64,000 bases of DNA from Costus lasius. Lineage: Eukaryota; Streptophyta; Magnoliopsida; Zingiberales; Costaceae. Every line of letters begins with the position of its first letter. The stretch's first letter is position 1. Both the position numbers and the translations under genes were made by a program. The notes beneath the pieces are model-generated. The model saw only the letters and a program-made list of their open reading frames with translations, made no database searches and was not told where the DNA came from. The stretch spans positions 25,919,501-25,983,500 of the forward strand of contig CM050446.2 in assembly GCA_027563935.2 (NCBI GenBank), given 5' to 3'. Positions 1 to 12,040 of the stretch are shown in pieces.

Positions 1-1089
1 ACCGGGAAGCATACAGTGCATCTCCAATCGAGAAATTTGAGAGGAAGCTACACCTAGAGGAGGAGAACATACCCCAGAAGTTTTAGAGCGAAAGGAGATC
101 GATTGAAAGAGAAATCAACAAAAGAAGCGTCGCCGCTACTGTTCATAGAGTAAATTACGGCTGTAATTTTCATTACAGCTATGCTGTTATTTGATTTCCC
201 TCTTTTTCTTCAATTTTCGAACCTTTGAAACTATGGTTTATTGTAATTCTTCTACCATTCTAGCTTAGACATCTTTTGGGACATGGGGGAGTAAATCCCC
301 TTAATTTCTTAATGACTAGATAAACTTTTATTTATTTCGTTAGGATAATTTTACCGTATAATTCTACTTATGTGATGATTGCTCTTTAATTCTCCATAGA
401 TTCATATTATCTGCATGTTTTAGAGTTTTTGCGATATGGACCAAAATGTGACTTGTGAGAACTTGGAACCCTAGAATCGTGATTTAGGAACTAATCGTAA
501 GAAATTAGGTTTGTTCTTATTTTTAGGTTTTAGAAGTTTATTGCCATGTTGATAATCTGATCTAAGGATTGAGTTATTGAAATAAACTTGAAGATGCTGT
601 AAGAAATTAAGTATTGGATTGTTGGAGAACCTTAAGTAGAGCCTATGAAAGCTATAATATGAAAGTATGTAGTTTTCACTTGAGATGATTGACTTAGAAT
701 TCGGATGCACAAAAGTGATCCTTGAGTTCTTTGTCAATGATTTACTTATATTTAACATTGAATAAATCTTGCATGAGAGTGAGGATTGGTTCTTTGTAAA
801 TTGTCTGTGCGAAAGCGAGATGATTTCTTTATGAACTAAATTATTTCTTTATCAAAATAAAATTAGACTAACGAACATCTATTTATATCTAGTCATGGAA
901 ATTAAGGTGGATGAAACCCTAGTCCCAGTTTCTCTCTCTAATCTTTTCGTGTAGCTTTCGATAGTTTGCTTCATATTTTCGATTGCCTAGCTAGTAAGAA
1001 ATTGATTATTCAGCACTTGACAAACAAGGTCTCTGTGGTTCGCTATCTTTTTATTACTTTGAAGTATCTGTGCACTTGCGGACACAACA
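1..1089 (+). repeat. 3' part of an Athila-like LTR (copy L)
   Basis: This stretch aligns by eye, at roughly two thirds identity, with the last ~1.06 kb of LTR C (about 16010-17074). Shared landmarks in the same order include a run reading GAAATCAACAAAA, an inverted repeat around TGTAAT/ATTACA, a 'CTTTTGGGACA...GGGAGTAA' block, 'AACCCTAGTCCCA', and a terminal 'GTGCACTTRCGGA..ACAACA'. The LTR end is placed at the final CA (1089). The 5' half lies outside the window. No primer-binding site follows, so it is a solo or broken copy. The divergence argues against it being the partner LTR of element C. Confidence 0.6.
160..179 (+). repeat. Inverted repeat in LTR L, conserved in LTR C
   Basis: GCTGTAAT and ATTACAGC form an 8-bp perfect stem with a TTTC loop. 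The homologous site in LTR C (16168-16183) has TGTAAT/ATTACA with a TTCG loop. The stem survives although the flanks and loop have changed. Confidence 0.7.
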
Positions 1090-2366
1090 ACTAGGCCCTT
1101 TGATGCAGGAGCATCTCATTGTAGACCAATTTTGGGAATGTGATGTATTTTGGACTTGTTTAATTTCTACATTAAGTTATGTTGCAAACATTATTTAAAT
1201 TTCAGCACTTGATGTTATTTTGTAATAGTTAGGAATAGCCTAGAATTTACTTTCTCAAGCTTTTATTTTTAATTTTAGTGGATGTATTAGGGTGTTACTA
1301 GCCTAGGACTTATGCACCTCTAAGGCACTACAAGGCACCTAGGCTCCTCAACTAAAGTCAATCTCACATGAAATTCAAGTTTAATCGCAGCCACGATCAA
1401 CATCAAGTTCAAGTCAAAATCAGAAGGTCAAATCAACAAATCAACATCCTTGCGCCAAAGACCAGTCAACATTCATCAAGGCAAGTCATCAAATCAGCAA
1501 ATCAACATCCTTTCCGCTAAGACCAATCAACTCAGTAAAGTTAGGTTCACAACTCCACTAAACAACCATTTCTTCAATCAACATGTAGTTGCGTACAATG
1601 CCAACTGTCACTAGCCACGTCAAGACAGCAACCTGCATGCACATGTTGCCTCAATTCGGATACAACTACAAGCATGCGTAGGAAAGTTCATTGCCTAAAC
1701 ATCTCCACCGCTTGTAGCCACCAATCATATTAATGTAGCAAGATCAAATTCCCCTCAGCTGAAACTGGATTCCAAACGTCACCCAAATATGAACGTTGAG
1801 AGAGCTTAGGTTTAAAAGCCCTTGTATTGACACACTTGGCACTTTGAATTGAAAACGTGTGTTATCGTGTGTTGCTAAGGGTGAGCCACTAGCCCCTTTG
1901 TTCTTGCTTGTTCGAGGGTGAGCTGTTGGCCCCTGGTCTTGCTTTCTTGAGGGTGAGCCGAAGGCCCCTCCAGTTATCTTTCTCTTCTATTCTCTTCTCT
2001 TCTTTCATCTCTTTCTCTTCTAAGTCCTCATCTCCTTGAGCTCTCCTAAATTTTTGTGAGTTTGGAAGCTGACGTGAAGGGTCTCCCTTGGTGGAGTGAA
2101 GATTGAGCAACTCTTAAAGCATCAGCCATAAGGAAAACCAGATTGGAACAAAATTAGAACAAAGCCTTGCTATCAGGATAATAAGGGGATTCGGCCCCCT
2201 TCCCACAAGGGGGGCCTCAGGTGATTTCTTCCAATCTGAATACTGTAGTTCTCTATTCTCATATGGATTGTCATCCTGAAAGCTGCATGTTAGAATATGA
2301 TATTCACCTAGTGACCAATATTTGTGCTAAACCCCTTGACACCTAGTGACCAATATTTGTGCTAAA
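1090..2366. other. Unassigned repeat-like DNA, possible LTR remnant
   Basis: No coding region is visible. A TGATG start near 1139, a pyrimidine-rich tract (about 1975-2030) and a TGCTATCAGGAT near 2169, which resembles a degenerate initiator-Met primer site, are the kind of landmarks an LTR would have. I cannot prove boundaries. A strong GC hairpin sits at 2193-2216 (GGCCCCCTT against AAGGGGGGCC, loop CCCAC, one bulge). Confidence 0.3.
2305..2366. repeat. 27-bp exact direct duplication
   Basis: A 27-bp word starting CACCTAGTGACCAATATT occurs at 2305-2331 and again at 2340-2366, separated by 8 bp. It lies at the edge of LTR A. It could be replication slippage or a scar of insertion or repair at the junction. 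Confidence 0.9.
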
Positions 2367-3205
2367 TCCCGAAACAAAGGTCTACTCGCTCATGTTCTTA
2401 AGAAACGACATGTTTATACGATGAACAGGCATAGATCTTCTAAAAATCATGAGAAATTCACTAAGACAACAATTAAATTGGCTTCCCCTCAATCTGATGA
2501 TGAAGAAGAGTCGATCAAACTTGTCTTTTGCATGGAATCTCGCCGGAATCTGCTCAAAAATTAGAAATTTGCCCTATTCGCCACCGCCAGTTGTCTTCAT
2601 CCAAAAAGCTCTCCTTTACCCTCAAAAAATCCCATCTTTTATAGCTTGGTCGGTCTGGAACCCATCAAGGAGTGTTTTTGCAAAGTTTGGTTCAAATCCG
2701 GTTCGAATCAGGAAAGAATTGACTGAAAAACTCGTCGGGCGGGTGTTTTCACGATCCGTAATATGTTCACGGCCAAGGCCGTAAAAGTTTATGTGTATAC
2801 AGCTCTTTGTATACAAAAAGTTTCATAGACCGTGATGGATTCATGGCCTCACCCATGAAAGTTTCTGTGCATTTCCATACTTAGCCCTTTTTCGCTTTTT
2901 GCTCGAACGCAAAATTACAGCTGACCTAGAATTACGGCCACGGCCGTAAAAATCAAAATTTTCACCATTTTCACTCCAAATTTGACGTGTAAGCTCGTGA
3001 TCTCCTCAAAATCATGTTGTGGCTTCAAAACTCGTGAAATCCATCATTTTCATGCGTTTTTACCTGCATTTTCAATAAAACAAAGAAAAGTGAAGATTCT
3101 ATGCCAAGTGAAGTAAAAATACCAAAATTAATACAAAATCATGCAATTAAGCCTAAAATTTAGTATAAAATATAGGCAAAAATATGGTGTAAATACAACG
3201 CATCA
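2367..3205 (-). repeat. LTR of Athila-like element A (truncated)
   Basis: Read on the minus strand, the LTR begins TGATGCGTTG at 3205. Just upstream is the TTGAGGACAAG block (3231-3242) that precedes the 3' LTR in this group. A TATA-like CTATAAAAG lies near 2640. The expected 3' LTR end (GTGCACTTGC..ACA) is not found. The homology stops near 2367, so the copy is about half the length of LTRs B and C. Confidence 0.6.
2769..2949 (-). repeat. Palindrome cluster in LTR A
   Basis: Three perfect short inverted repeats occur in 180 bp: TTACGGCC/GGCCGTAA with 2-nt spacer (2932-2949), TTCATGG/CCATGAA (2840-2859), and ACGGCC/GGCCGT with 2-nt spacer (2769-2782). The first starts about 256 nt from the LTR start, the same offset as the palindrome clusters of LTRs B and C. 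Confidence 0.8.
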
Positions 3206-4882
3206 AAATACCCTAGACTTAGAATTTTTCTTGTCCTCAAGCAATACATCGATATATATAAAGAATGTAAAAATAAGGGGTACTCAATTGTTCCTTCATT
3301 AATAAAGTTCTCAGTCTACATTTCAGGCTATCAACTTTTCATAACTTAATTAATTTAAGAGATATCACAGTAAAAATAAATTATCAAAAATTTACAATCT
3401 AAGAAAGATAAAATTCACAATTCATGTTATAACATTCATCTAACATGTTTCAAGTATCAAATACTTTCGAGCTTAATAAATCTTCTTTAATCAATAGATA
3501 GAGATTTACTTCAAGTCACTTGGTGAAACTATAGATAAGAGATTTTTAATGCAATTTGGTCTTTAAACTGTTATGTGCCATAACATTGTTTAAAGCACAC
3601 TGCATAGCAGTATAATTTAACTCATGGTTTCGGTCTTAAGTCAGCGGAGTCATCACTTAGCCTACAGCTTTCTCTTTTTCTCTATTTTTTTTTATTTTTT
3701 TATTTTTTTATTCAGACTTCAACTCATATCTTCGGTACCACTACCAATTTTTCGCAGTGCCAAGTAGAGGAGTCTCTTTTTTTTTTCAATCAAATCAAGA
3801 AAGCCGACCAGTGATAAATCATAAGCTCAGATTATTCAACCAAAGGAGTTGGAGCATCTCTCAAATTAGATATGCGTATTACCAAATTTCTATCCACAGA
3901 AACTTTCTATTAAGCAAAGGGAGATAAATTAAACTTAAAATACAAAAACACTATGTACATGTCATCTAAACGTATAACATTCAAGAATCGAACTTACTCA
4001 ACAATTTAAGTTTACATGAAATCTCAAAAATTTCCTAATCACCAAGTTGAATGCCCAAAAAGTTTTCTAAGTTCAAAATTGAGGATAAAAACAATCTGGT
4101 GTATCCTTAAAAATCATAAACATTTAGAATTCATACCAATAAGGCTATGAAGGACTAGCAAAATATGAAAAACACCCTAGACTTAAATTGTTGCATATCT
4201 ATGAACATTAAATCAATGAAGGATTTCAGAAAATTTTTTGCAAGAGTTCCCTTTGTATTATTGGCGAAACCCTGTACAACTATATCAAAAGAGAGAAACA
4301 TGACTCAGAAAAATGCAGAAAATATACTAAATCAAAGATATTCAAATTTTACACGGTAAACAAGCTTCAAATACCAAATACCGTCATGTTTCACTATCAA
4401 AATCTCAGTTTATCATTTCAAAGTTACCATTCACTTCTAAATACCAAAGCATATATGAAATCAATCTAAAATGCATAACTTCATCAACGAAGCATCAAAA
4501 ACCATCAAAAAACATCCCAGACACATGATGAATATCAAATATGTACAAAACTATCCCATCTATACCATGTTCACCATCCTAAGGTCCAATACCATCATAT
4601 ATGTACAATATCAACTCAAATATCAAATGTCAAGTAAAATACCAAAAATGAATCACAATATATCAAGATACAACGTACACACACAAAGAAAGCATAAAAG
4701 CACCATGTGTGGTCGTATCTGCATCAAATCTACTAAATCCTGCTCGCAAATAGGATAGATGTGAGATATCATGGGTAATATCAAAGAATAATGTTAAATG
4801 CATAAGAATGAAAAAAAGATTCTCACAGAGTCTATCAGTCCGTCTCTGTATGCTCGGAGTCCTCCTCCTCATCTCTGGTACG
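3206..4882 (-). other. 3' noncoding region of element A
   Basis: A- and T-rich sequence lies between the A ORF and the LTR, with no supported gene. It contains the TTGAGGACAAG block (3231-3242) close to the LTR, a T-rich tract (3680-3710), and one copy of the conserved hairpin (3715-3776). Confidence 0.5.
3715..3776 (-). other. Conserved 62-nt hairpin, copy A
   Basis: On the minus strand this reads GACTCCTCTACTTGG, a CACTGC arm, a GAAAAATTG loop, a GTAGTG arm, then GTACCGAAG...GTTGAAGTC. The inner stem has one G-U wobble (pair 5). The same block occurs in elements B and C with compensating changes. It lies in the 3' noncoding region upstream of the LTR. Confidence 0.75.
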
Positions 4883-6029
4883 TCATGTCAATGAAGATGG
4901 GAGACGCCGCCGCAACAGCTCCTCAATCGCACGTAAGGACTCAAGTGTCCTCGACTGTCCCTGCTCAAGACGCGATATGTCGTCGCGCATCTTTCGATGC
5001 TCGGCTCGTATCTGCTCTAGGGAAGGGTCTGGTGGTGCTAAAGTAGATGGCCCGGCAGATGTAGACGGCCTATCAGTGGAGGATGGCTCGACTAGAGGTA
5101 TGTGCTCTGAAATCATCGGCGGTGAAGGAGGTGAAACTGCCTCTCTAGGACCTCCCCCACGTGTGGGATCCACGATCCAGTTCTACTGAACACAAACCAT
5201 AGTATGGTTCATGTTCGGCAGCCTCATAGTGATATCAGTACCCCGAGATCTCCAGTAAGTCTGCAAATATTTCAGGAGATCCATCCTCAATATTTGGCAA
5301 TACTGGCGTAGCAGCCTCGGGGACAGGTAGGTCTCCCTGGGCTGAGGATGGTGATGGAATCTCCGGAGTCTGGACAGTGTCGTGTGGAGTATCCACCTCC
5401 ATAGTCTGAGTGTCTGAGGGGACTGCAGACTCTGGTAAATCAGTAGGAGGCCCTGGTGTAGCAGACTCCTCCACATCCATCGGAATAGCATGAGTCTGTG
5501 TCCCAACTGAATGCTCCATCTCCACTACTGCAGGTGCTGGCACTAGGGGTGCCACAGATGTCTCTGCAGTCTCTATAACTGGTGATAACGGTCTGGTGGC
5601 TCTCCTCCCCCAATTAGTAGTGGCTCGACCGGTATGCTTCCTAGCATACCATCTGGCAATCCTATGGTCACGGCTCTCTGGCCTATCAGCAGGCCTCTCT
5701 AATATGATCTCCAACTCTGGAGAGCTGACTGGCTCTGGCACTATTGCCTGTGATGTACTAGGAGCTGAGGATGTGCTAGGAGCTGAGGGTGTGCTCTCAG
5801 TATCAACCTCATCTGAAACACGCGGATACTCCCATGGTGTATCAGAAGGAGGATACAAATTGAATGGGATCAGAGACTCCACAGCTGACATCTATGCTAG
5901 CTCGAATCTATGTGGGAGCACTCCATGAACCATCCTGTATCTAGGATATATGGGAGGATACGGTCCTCATACACTCTCCTTCCTAACTGCCCCATAAGGC
6001 TTAGTCCTCACTGATCTCCTTGGAGCCAT
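4883..6029 (-). pseudogene. ORF downstream of pol in Athila-like element A, broken
   Basis: A minus-strand reading frame opens at 6029 with MAPRRSVRTK and keeps one frame to 5235. Two in-frame stops interrupt it near the N-terminus. It then continues in a second frame, 5173-4883. The product is Pro/Ser/Thr/Glu-rich in the middle and ends in a charged segment likely to form a coiled coil (EQIRAEHRKMRDDISRLEQG). The start resembles the MAPKTKA start of the element B ORF, and the position (after the GGGAGGCAACCC block, before the hairpin) matches, so I treat them as the same ORF class. A function, env-like or otherwise, is not demonstrated here. Confidence 0.5.
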
Positions 6030-6033
6030 AATG

Positions 6034-6848
6034 TCGATCAAAATGAAACTCTAATATGCGATTTTGTCAAAATTTTGTGAATGCTACAGTAACTTCAAAA
6101 ACTGCCCGTGAAAACCAATGTGAAAATCGAACCAGGAATCCAATCTAAAAGCTCCAAATCGATGCCATATGAATGTAAATCTAGTGTAGAGATGGAAAAA
6201 TAGGTTTTTGGGAAGATTTGCTCACGAATCTGTGCAGAAATCGGGCTCGAATCGGTCACAAACGGGTTCTAGGCTCGCTGGCGGACGAACGGTGCTTCTC
6301 CATGAAATCTGGTGGAAATCCGGTAGAAGATCGCCGGAAAACAGTCGATGGAAGTAGAGGAAGGTTGGTGGAAGGGTTTCCTCGCCGCTCGCATAAGGAA
6401 TCGTCGAAAATCGGTGATTTACGGGCGTGGGCGTAAACCCTAACTCGCATGTAAAGTTTAAACCATAAGAACTTACAGTTCGTAAATGCTTCACGGCTTC
6501 GGCCGTAATTCCTCTTTTGTGTACAGGCTCAGTTATGTTTATAATCACGGTTGCGCGATATTCACGGGTCTGCCTATAAATCTCGCGTTTTGACTTCGTT
6601 CTTCACCAGAAATATTTCTAAAAATTCCCAGAAAATTCCTACACATAAAACAACGAATTTAGAGTGTTTTTCTTGTAGACGAGTTCATCATAATATTCTG
6701 ATAAAGTCCTCTAAAAATTCTAAGAAAATAGATTAAAGAAGAAAAATTGAAACAAAAAAAAATGCTGGAAACGAATAAAGATCAAAGCCTCTGGGTTGCC
6801 TCCCAGGTAGCGCTTATTTAAGGTCCTTAGCTTGAACCAAACAATGTT
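6034..6848 (-). other. Internal spacer of element A with GGGAGGCAACCC block
   Basis: It holds the 14-bp block TGGGAGGCAACCCA on the minus strand (6792-6805), which follows the last pol-side ORF in Athila-type plant elements. About 285 nt further on is an ACGGC/GCCGT inverted repeat (6492-6506), the same theme as in LTR A. There is no coding support. Confidence 0.55.
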
Positions 6849-7696
6849 CATTGTCCTTCAGGTGGGTAGGAGGCACAGTGGATAATAGGCAGTTGTTCAT
6901 CTCCTCACCTTTCCAAGTCACTACATGGGCTTAACTTTGAAGTTTGAGACAGTGCCCATGTTCCATCTTTCTTCTTCTTATCCCTTTTATGCATCAAGAA
7001 ATTTTCTAAGGGACATTCATTAATTTCAAAAATACTTCCATTATCAAAATTGTTCCCCTTCACTTCAGAGGATTGATGGGAACCTTCAAAACAAAGCTTC
7101 TTAACTTTTGAAGAAAAATCAAAAATCAATTTATTTTCACACATACTCAACGTTAATTTCTTATGCAACATGTCTATTACAGCTCCTGTATTTGCCAAAA
7201 ATGGCCTGCCAAAAATAACAGGTGACTTAGTGTCTTCTTTCATATCAACAATTATTAAATCAGTAAAGATAGAAAAATTATCAACTTTAACAGACACATT
7301 CTCTAAAATTCCAACAGGTTGCTAAACAAAACCATTAGCAAATTGAAGAGAAATTTTAGTAGGATTAACTTTTCCACTACCTACTTTCTCAATCATATAT
7401 AAGGGCATCAAACTTATGCTTGCTCCCAAGTCACATAAAGCATTTTCAATAAAAGACTTACCAACTTGGCAGGGAATTGAAATGTCTCTAGGATCTCTTA
7501 CCTTCGTTATTTCTATGACCTTACTTATCTGGTCGCCCTTTCCTTTAGATTTTCCAATGTTAAATTTTCTCTGATTCGTCCTCAATAGTCTCTGGGGAAA
7601 AGGAACTGAGGGAACATACGAAGGTGGACCTACATATTTCTGCTCTTTCCCCTTTTTCTCTCGTTTCTCTAATTCAGGGGTGGTCTCCTCAGGTCT
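6849..7696 (-). pseudogene. Athila-like gag C-terminus and protease remnant
   Basis: The frame runs from about 7696 (PEETTPELEKREKKGKEQ, then a PPSYVPSVPFPQRL segment typical of Athila/Tat gag tails) to about 6850. It contains an aspartic protease: ALCDLGASISLMPL carries the active-site D-x-G-A-S variant of this lineage, and PVIFGRPFLANTGAVID is the downstream flap/ILG-equivalent region. One in-frame TAG (7319-7321) interrupts it. RT, RNase H and integrase are missing. The frame abuts the end of LTR B with no primer site or gag N-terminus, so the 5' part was lost at that junction. Lineage assignment rests on the protease motifs. Confidence 0.75.
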
Positions 7697-9206
7697 GTGA
7701 CACGTTCTGCAAGTGCACGGTAATGTCGAAGTAATATAAAAAATTGTTGAATCCCATAGGGAACAAGGTTAAGTATCAGAAAATCTAAGTTTCGATAGCT
7801 AAGCGAATCAAAACGGGGTTTTTATGAATTTCAATTGTACACGAGAAATCAAAGCAATGACAGAAGAGAATATATATGAGAAAGATCAAGGAGATGGTAT
7901 CCACTGTGTTGATGATCTTAATTGCAATTAAAAAGGTCAATTACATGGATTCAAGGTTTTTGCATAAGGAACCTACCCCTAAGATACAAGGTGCCCCCTC
8001 TCGGTGGTACACCTCGGTGTTTGTTTAGAACGGTCTCCTACTCTCGCGGTGGATCGTTCTAAACAAACCCTAAGCGTTCTGTGGAAGGTTATGAAATCCT
8101 CGAGTGAATACCAAACACTCTCATGTCATGGATTCACAAGTTTTACTAAGACGATCCACCATCACAATTCTCCTCTCGGTATGAATCATGATGGCTAAAA
8201 CATGACAATACATGGCCAATGTAAAATCACGAAATATGCAAAGCAAAGTAAAATATGCCAACACAAAAATCCACATAATAGTTTTGAATTAAGATTTGCA
8301 ATTAACAATCGTCAGCGGGCTTCAACCAAGCCCTGAAAAGAGTTTTACACTATAGTTTTCATGGAATCACTCAAAAATCTCTCTGAGAAGATAGGAAAAC
8401 TATATGAAAGACATTTTTGAGAGGGAGGAGATGATAAACCGAAGCCAAACTGGAAGAATCGTCAAGCTTCGCCGATCTAATCTCGCGAAATTTGCCTCCA
8501 GAACACGTTGTCGCCGCCTTCCTTCACCCTAGCAGCTCGTCCGTTGATTTCTCCTCCGTTTGGAAAGAAAAATTAGGCCTTTTATATTCCTTGCATTCTC
8601 CTTCGAACAAGCTTTTCAAGAAGTGCTCTCTTACCAAATTTGGACATCACTAGGGTTTAAAATCGCCGAAATTCAGAGTGGATGTTGGGCTTCCCAGTAA
8701 GAATCATGGGTGAACCCCGTGGGGTTCACCAAGTGGTGAAGCTTGCTATGCAGTTTCGTCGAGAAAGAAGCACCAGCGAACCCCGCCGGGTCCACCTGGT
8801 AGTGAAGTACACTGTGGATTTCTGCATGGTTTTCCTCAGAAAGAATCATGGGTGAACCCCGTGGGGTTCACCAGGTAGTGAAGAGTACTGTGAGTTTCGG
8901 TCATCAGCGAAAGCACCGGTGAACCCTGGTGAACCCTGTCGGGTTCACCTAGCCGTATTTCTCAAACTAACTCCGATTGAGCCCAAATTTGGCGGGCAGC
9001 TTCGTCTTCTCTTAAGGAATCACCTCATGGCCTTAGAATCTTCAAAAGACTTCAGAATTAGGTGATTCATGAAGTTTCACAAGAATAAGAAAATGTGAAG
9101 ATTCCGAAGATTTTGAGTAAGTCTTAAAAGAGTATAAAAATATCAAAATAAGCCTAGATTCATCATGGAATAATAACGAAAATTGCTGCTAAAGTGCAAG
9201 GCATCA
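7697..9206 (-). repeat. LTR of Athila-like element B
   Basis: On the minus strand it starts TGATGCCTTG (9206), just after TTAAGGACAAGG (9231-9243) and a weak purine tract. It ends near 7697 with GTGCACTTGC...GTGTCA, matching the ends of LTRs L and C. A TATA-like ATATAAAAGG lies near 8588. The length is about 1.5 kb. It is followed at once by the gag tail of another element instead of a primer-binding site, so it is the 3' LTR of B joined to a truncated A. Confidence 0.7.
8709..8949 (-). repeat. Tandem palindrome array in LTR B
   Basis: Four copies of an inverted repeat with arms GGTGAACCCC / GGGGTTCACC and variants occur at 8709-8730, about 8776-8795, 8851-8872 and 8918-8949. The connecting segments (AAGTGGTGAAG.., AAGAATCATG.., AAGAAGCACC..) are also similar, so the unit is a degenerate repeat of about 70 bp. 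The first palindrome from the LTR start lies about 257 nt in. Confidence 0.85.
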
Positions 9207-10405
9207 AACATTCCCAGACTAAAATCTTTCCTTGTCCTTAAGCAATAAAAATAAGATCAATTACATGATTGGTACAAGAGTAATCATTCGTGTTGAAGCA
9301 TGCATCCAAGTTATGAAAATATTTATTAGTAATCCAAGCTCTAATCAGAAGAAATCAAATAAATGGTTGCTTCAGGCGTTCAGCAGTTTGATCCCACAAT
9401 TTCTAGATGTCAACCAACTCAGCAAACAGTAAAGATAGGATCCAATTAAGCATACACAAAACTCATGCAATTCCAATCCATCCAAATCAGATCGTTGGGG
9501 ATAACTCAAATGTATTAGTCAAGATACGTTACACCAATTATTGCATTAGACTTCAACTCATATCCTTCGGTACCACTGCCAATTTTTCACAGTGCCAAGT
9601 AGAGGAATCTCTCTATAGATTTCAACTCACATCACTTAGATTTTAACTCATATCCTTCGGTACCACTGCCAATTTTTTGCAGTGCCAAGTAGAGGAATCT
9701 GAGGGTGAATTAATGCCCCCCCTTTTTTTAAAAAAAAATCGAAATAACATATCCTTTATTCCCTTAACAAATGCAGTGTCTCCCCAACAATAGAAAGGAA
9801 TTCAAGGAATGAATAAATAGATGTACATCTTAATAAGAATCATATGGAAATTGCAAGCTTGAATTAATTCAACAATCATAGGAATATTTGACCCACTAAT
9901 GAGCGACCCAAAACAATTCAAATTAGAAGATTTCAAATTCATAGAACATATGGACATGATTATAAAATATTTCTGACAGGGTGGTGCATTCAACATGTCC
10001 TGATTATTCCTGACCAAACATGCATTCAACTTAAGAAATTTTGCATAGCTATCATAGGGACAAGACTACCAAATCAATGAATGAATACACATAAATTCAT
10101 TAAGAAGATTTACACAGCATAATGAACGATAGAACAAATCCTAACATGTCTTACACAACTGTCAAAGGGGTGGGGTCTGAAGATGTGGACCAAGCCCACG
10201 AATGGTGTGGCATATAAGTACAATGCCAAATATCATACATCACAAAAAGATAATAGACCAATACCACAACAAGTCAAACAACCAAGTCAAAACAAGGACA
10301 ATGAACTAAAATAAAGATAGCTCACCCACTCTGAATATCACATAGTCCTCTATGCGGAGTCGTGTACGTGAGAGGAGCAAGTAGCGATGCAAGCGTCCGG
10401 GGGAA
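9207..10405 (-). other. 3' noncoding region of element B
   Basis: AT-rich noncoding DNA between the B ORF and LTR B. It includes the TTAAGGACAAGG block next to the LTR and the two hairpin copies at 9549-9701. No other feature is recognised. Confidence 0.5.
9549..9701 (-). other. Conserved hairpin, two tandem copies in element B
   Basis: Copies lie at about 9549-9613 and 9638-9701. Inner stems are CACTGC/GCAGTG (9638 copy, all Watson-Crick) and CACTGT/GCAGTG (9549 copy, one U-G wobble), each closing a GAAAAATTG-type loop and followed by GTACCGAAGGATATGAG. Relative to copies A and C, the sixth pair changes C-G to U-G to U-A. Confidence 0.8.
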
Positions 10406-11885
10406 CTACTTCCTCCTGCACGATCTAGAACCAGAAGCTCGAGAGCTCTTGCCCTTGCCGCGTGAGGTATAATCGGGCTCAGCTTCCTCGTCTGAAGAGA
10501 TGTTCATGCGGGTCATGTTCTCCTTGGAGAGAAATGAGAGCTGCTCATCCATAGCTGATAACTTCTCCCAGACGGCCCCCATCATCTTGTGCTGTCGCTG
10601 CATGCCGGCCTCCATAGACTCCCAACGAGAAGACTGATTCTGCTGAATGTAAGAGAGGGTAGTGTCCATTTGATCAAGTACTTCCTGCTGGTGAAGCTGC
10701 TCCTCCCTGCGTTCCTGCAGAATAGCCATCATAGAGTCAGAAGAGGAGGAACCGCCAAAATGGAAGGTGCCCAGGGCTAGCGGTGCTGTATCGACTGGAT
10801 CAGGCTAGGGGTCGGCGACTGGCTGGATGCGCCAATTAGTGCGTATGCGCACTGTTGTCCGCTCGGGATTAGGTAGAGGAAGAGTAAATTAACTCCCCCT
10901 TAAAGGTCATGCAGTAGGAGTCCCCCTTACGAATGATAAGCTTCATGGCTACACAAGACTCGATCTCGAGCCTATTGTTGTCAGTGGCTTCCAATGTTCC
11001 ATAAGGAATGACACCCAGAGAGACCTTCAAAGGTGTGATAAGTCCACTGATCACAATTGCCCCTTTGAACGAGCGAGCAACATGACTGAATTGTTTTGCT
11101 AAGTAATACTCAGAGTCCACCCTAAAGCTGTGCAGCATACACCACAAATAGTATAATTCAGACTGTCGTACCATCCCGTTGCTCTCCCCACGCCCGAATA
11201 TAGTATGTGCTAATACACGGTGAACGTATCTGATAACAAGGTTGCAAATGCTGTAAGTGTGGGTGACTCGTGCGGAATAGATGTGTTCATTGGTGATTGC
11301 CCCCCAGAAGCCTTGTTCACTGTATTCATTTGGAACCTTGCGTGCACAAGGTTCTAGAAAGCCATAGATTCCTCTTAGCTGGGAGAGAGTGAGAATATGC
11401 TCGGTGTTCCCCAAACGGAAGGTGAGGCGGCTGGGATCATATTCAAGGATAGGATCGGCCTTCACTTCGAGGGAGCTAAGGAATTCCAATGTTACGCCAA
11501 CATAGGTGGGGGAGAAAAGTTACAGAAACTGCTCCAAACCCACGGCGGTATACATGAGATCAACATCTTCCATGAGTCCTAGCAGTTGCAGAGTTCCCCT
11601 GTCAAGGTAGTGGGTATTAAGCATTCGGCGCTGATGAAGTATAAGATAGCGCTCTTCTTAGGTGGCATTGCAGAAGATGATGCCAAATTCATTCAGCGGG
11701 GAGATGTACAGTTGAGGTCGGCTGGGTGAAGCACGCCCAAGCCTAGAAGATGAGGATCCTATTGTGGGCAGCGGTGGAGTATGAGATGGCAGCGACGGAG
11801 TATAGTCGTTGCCTGAATTAGATGAATCAGAGAATGCCCGCGGCATGGAACATTTGGAGGCTAGAGCTTTCGTCTTCGGAGCCAT
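10406..11885 (-). pseudogene. Athila ORF-1-like protein of element B, broken
   Basis: The minus-strand frame starts at 11885 (MAPKTKALASK), with a Ser/Pro-rich N-terminal tail. The same frame holds to 10869 apart from two TAA codons (11658-11660 and near 11504). The block LTFRLGNTEHILTLSQLRGIYG and the region to KLIIRKGDSY resemble the plant 'Arabidopsis retrotransposon ORF-1' (Athila ORF-1) family. A frameshift near 10870 and a further stop near 10809 precede a C-terminal Gln/Glu/Met-rich coiled-coil segment and a basic tail (to 10406). Few lesions suggest B decayed recently compared with A. The role of this protein is unknown even in intact elements. Confidence 0.65.
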
Positions 11886-12040
11886 GGATGAAGAGGAGGC
11901 AGAGACGCGACCGAGGAAAGTTGAACGGAACAGGCAGAGATGGTACGGAAGAACAAGCGACAAAAATAACGGGCGGGGAGAAAACCAGCAAACAGGGCAA
12001 CCAAATCGAGAAATATGGAGATAATCACTTTGAAAAATTC

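Noticed and set aside
8709..8949. CRISPR-like array of spaced palindromes
   Set aside because: The host is a plant nuclear genome, the linkers are related to each other rather than unique spacers, and the block is inside an LTR.
11822..12040. Upstream extension of the + strand acidic ORF
   Set aside because: Up to about 11985 it is antisense to the element B ORF, so the open frame there is fortuitous.
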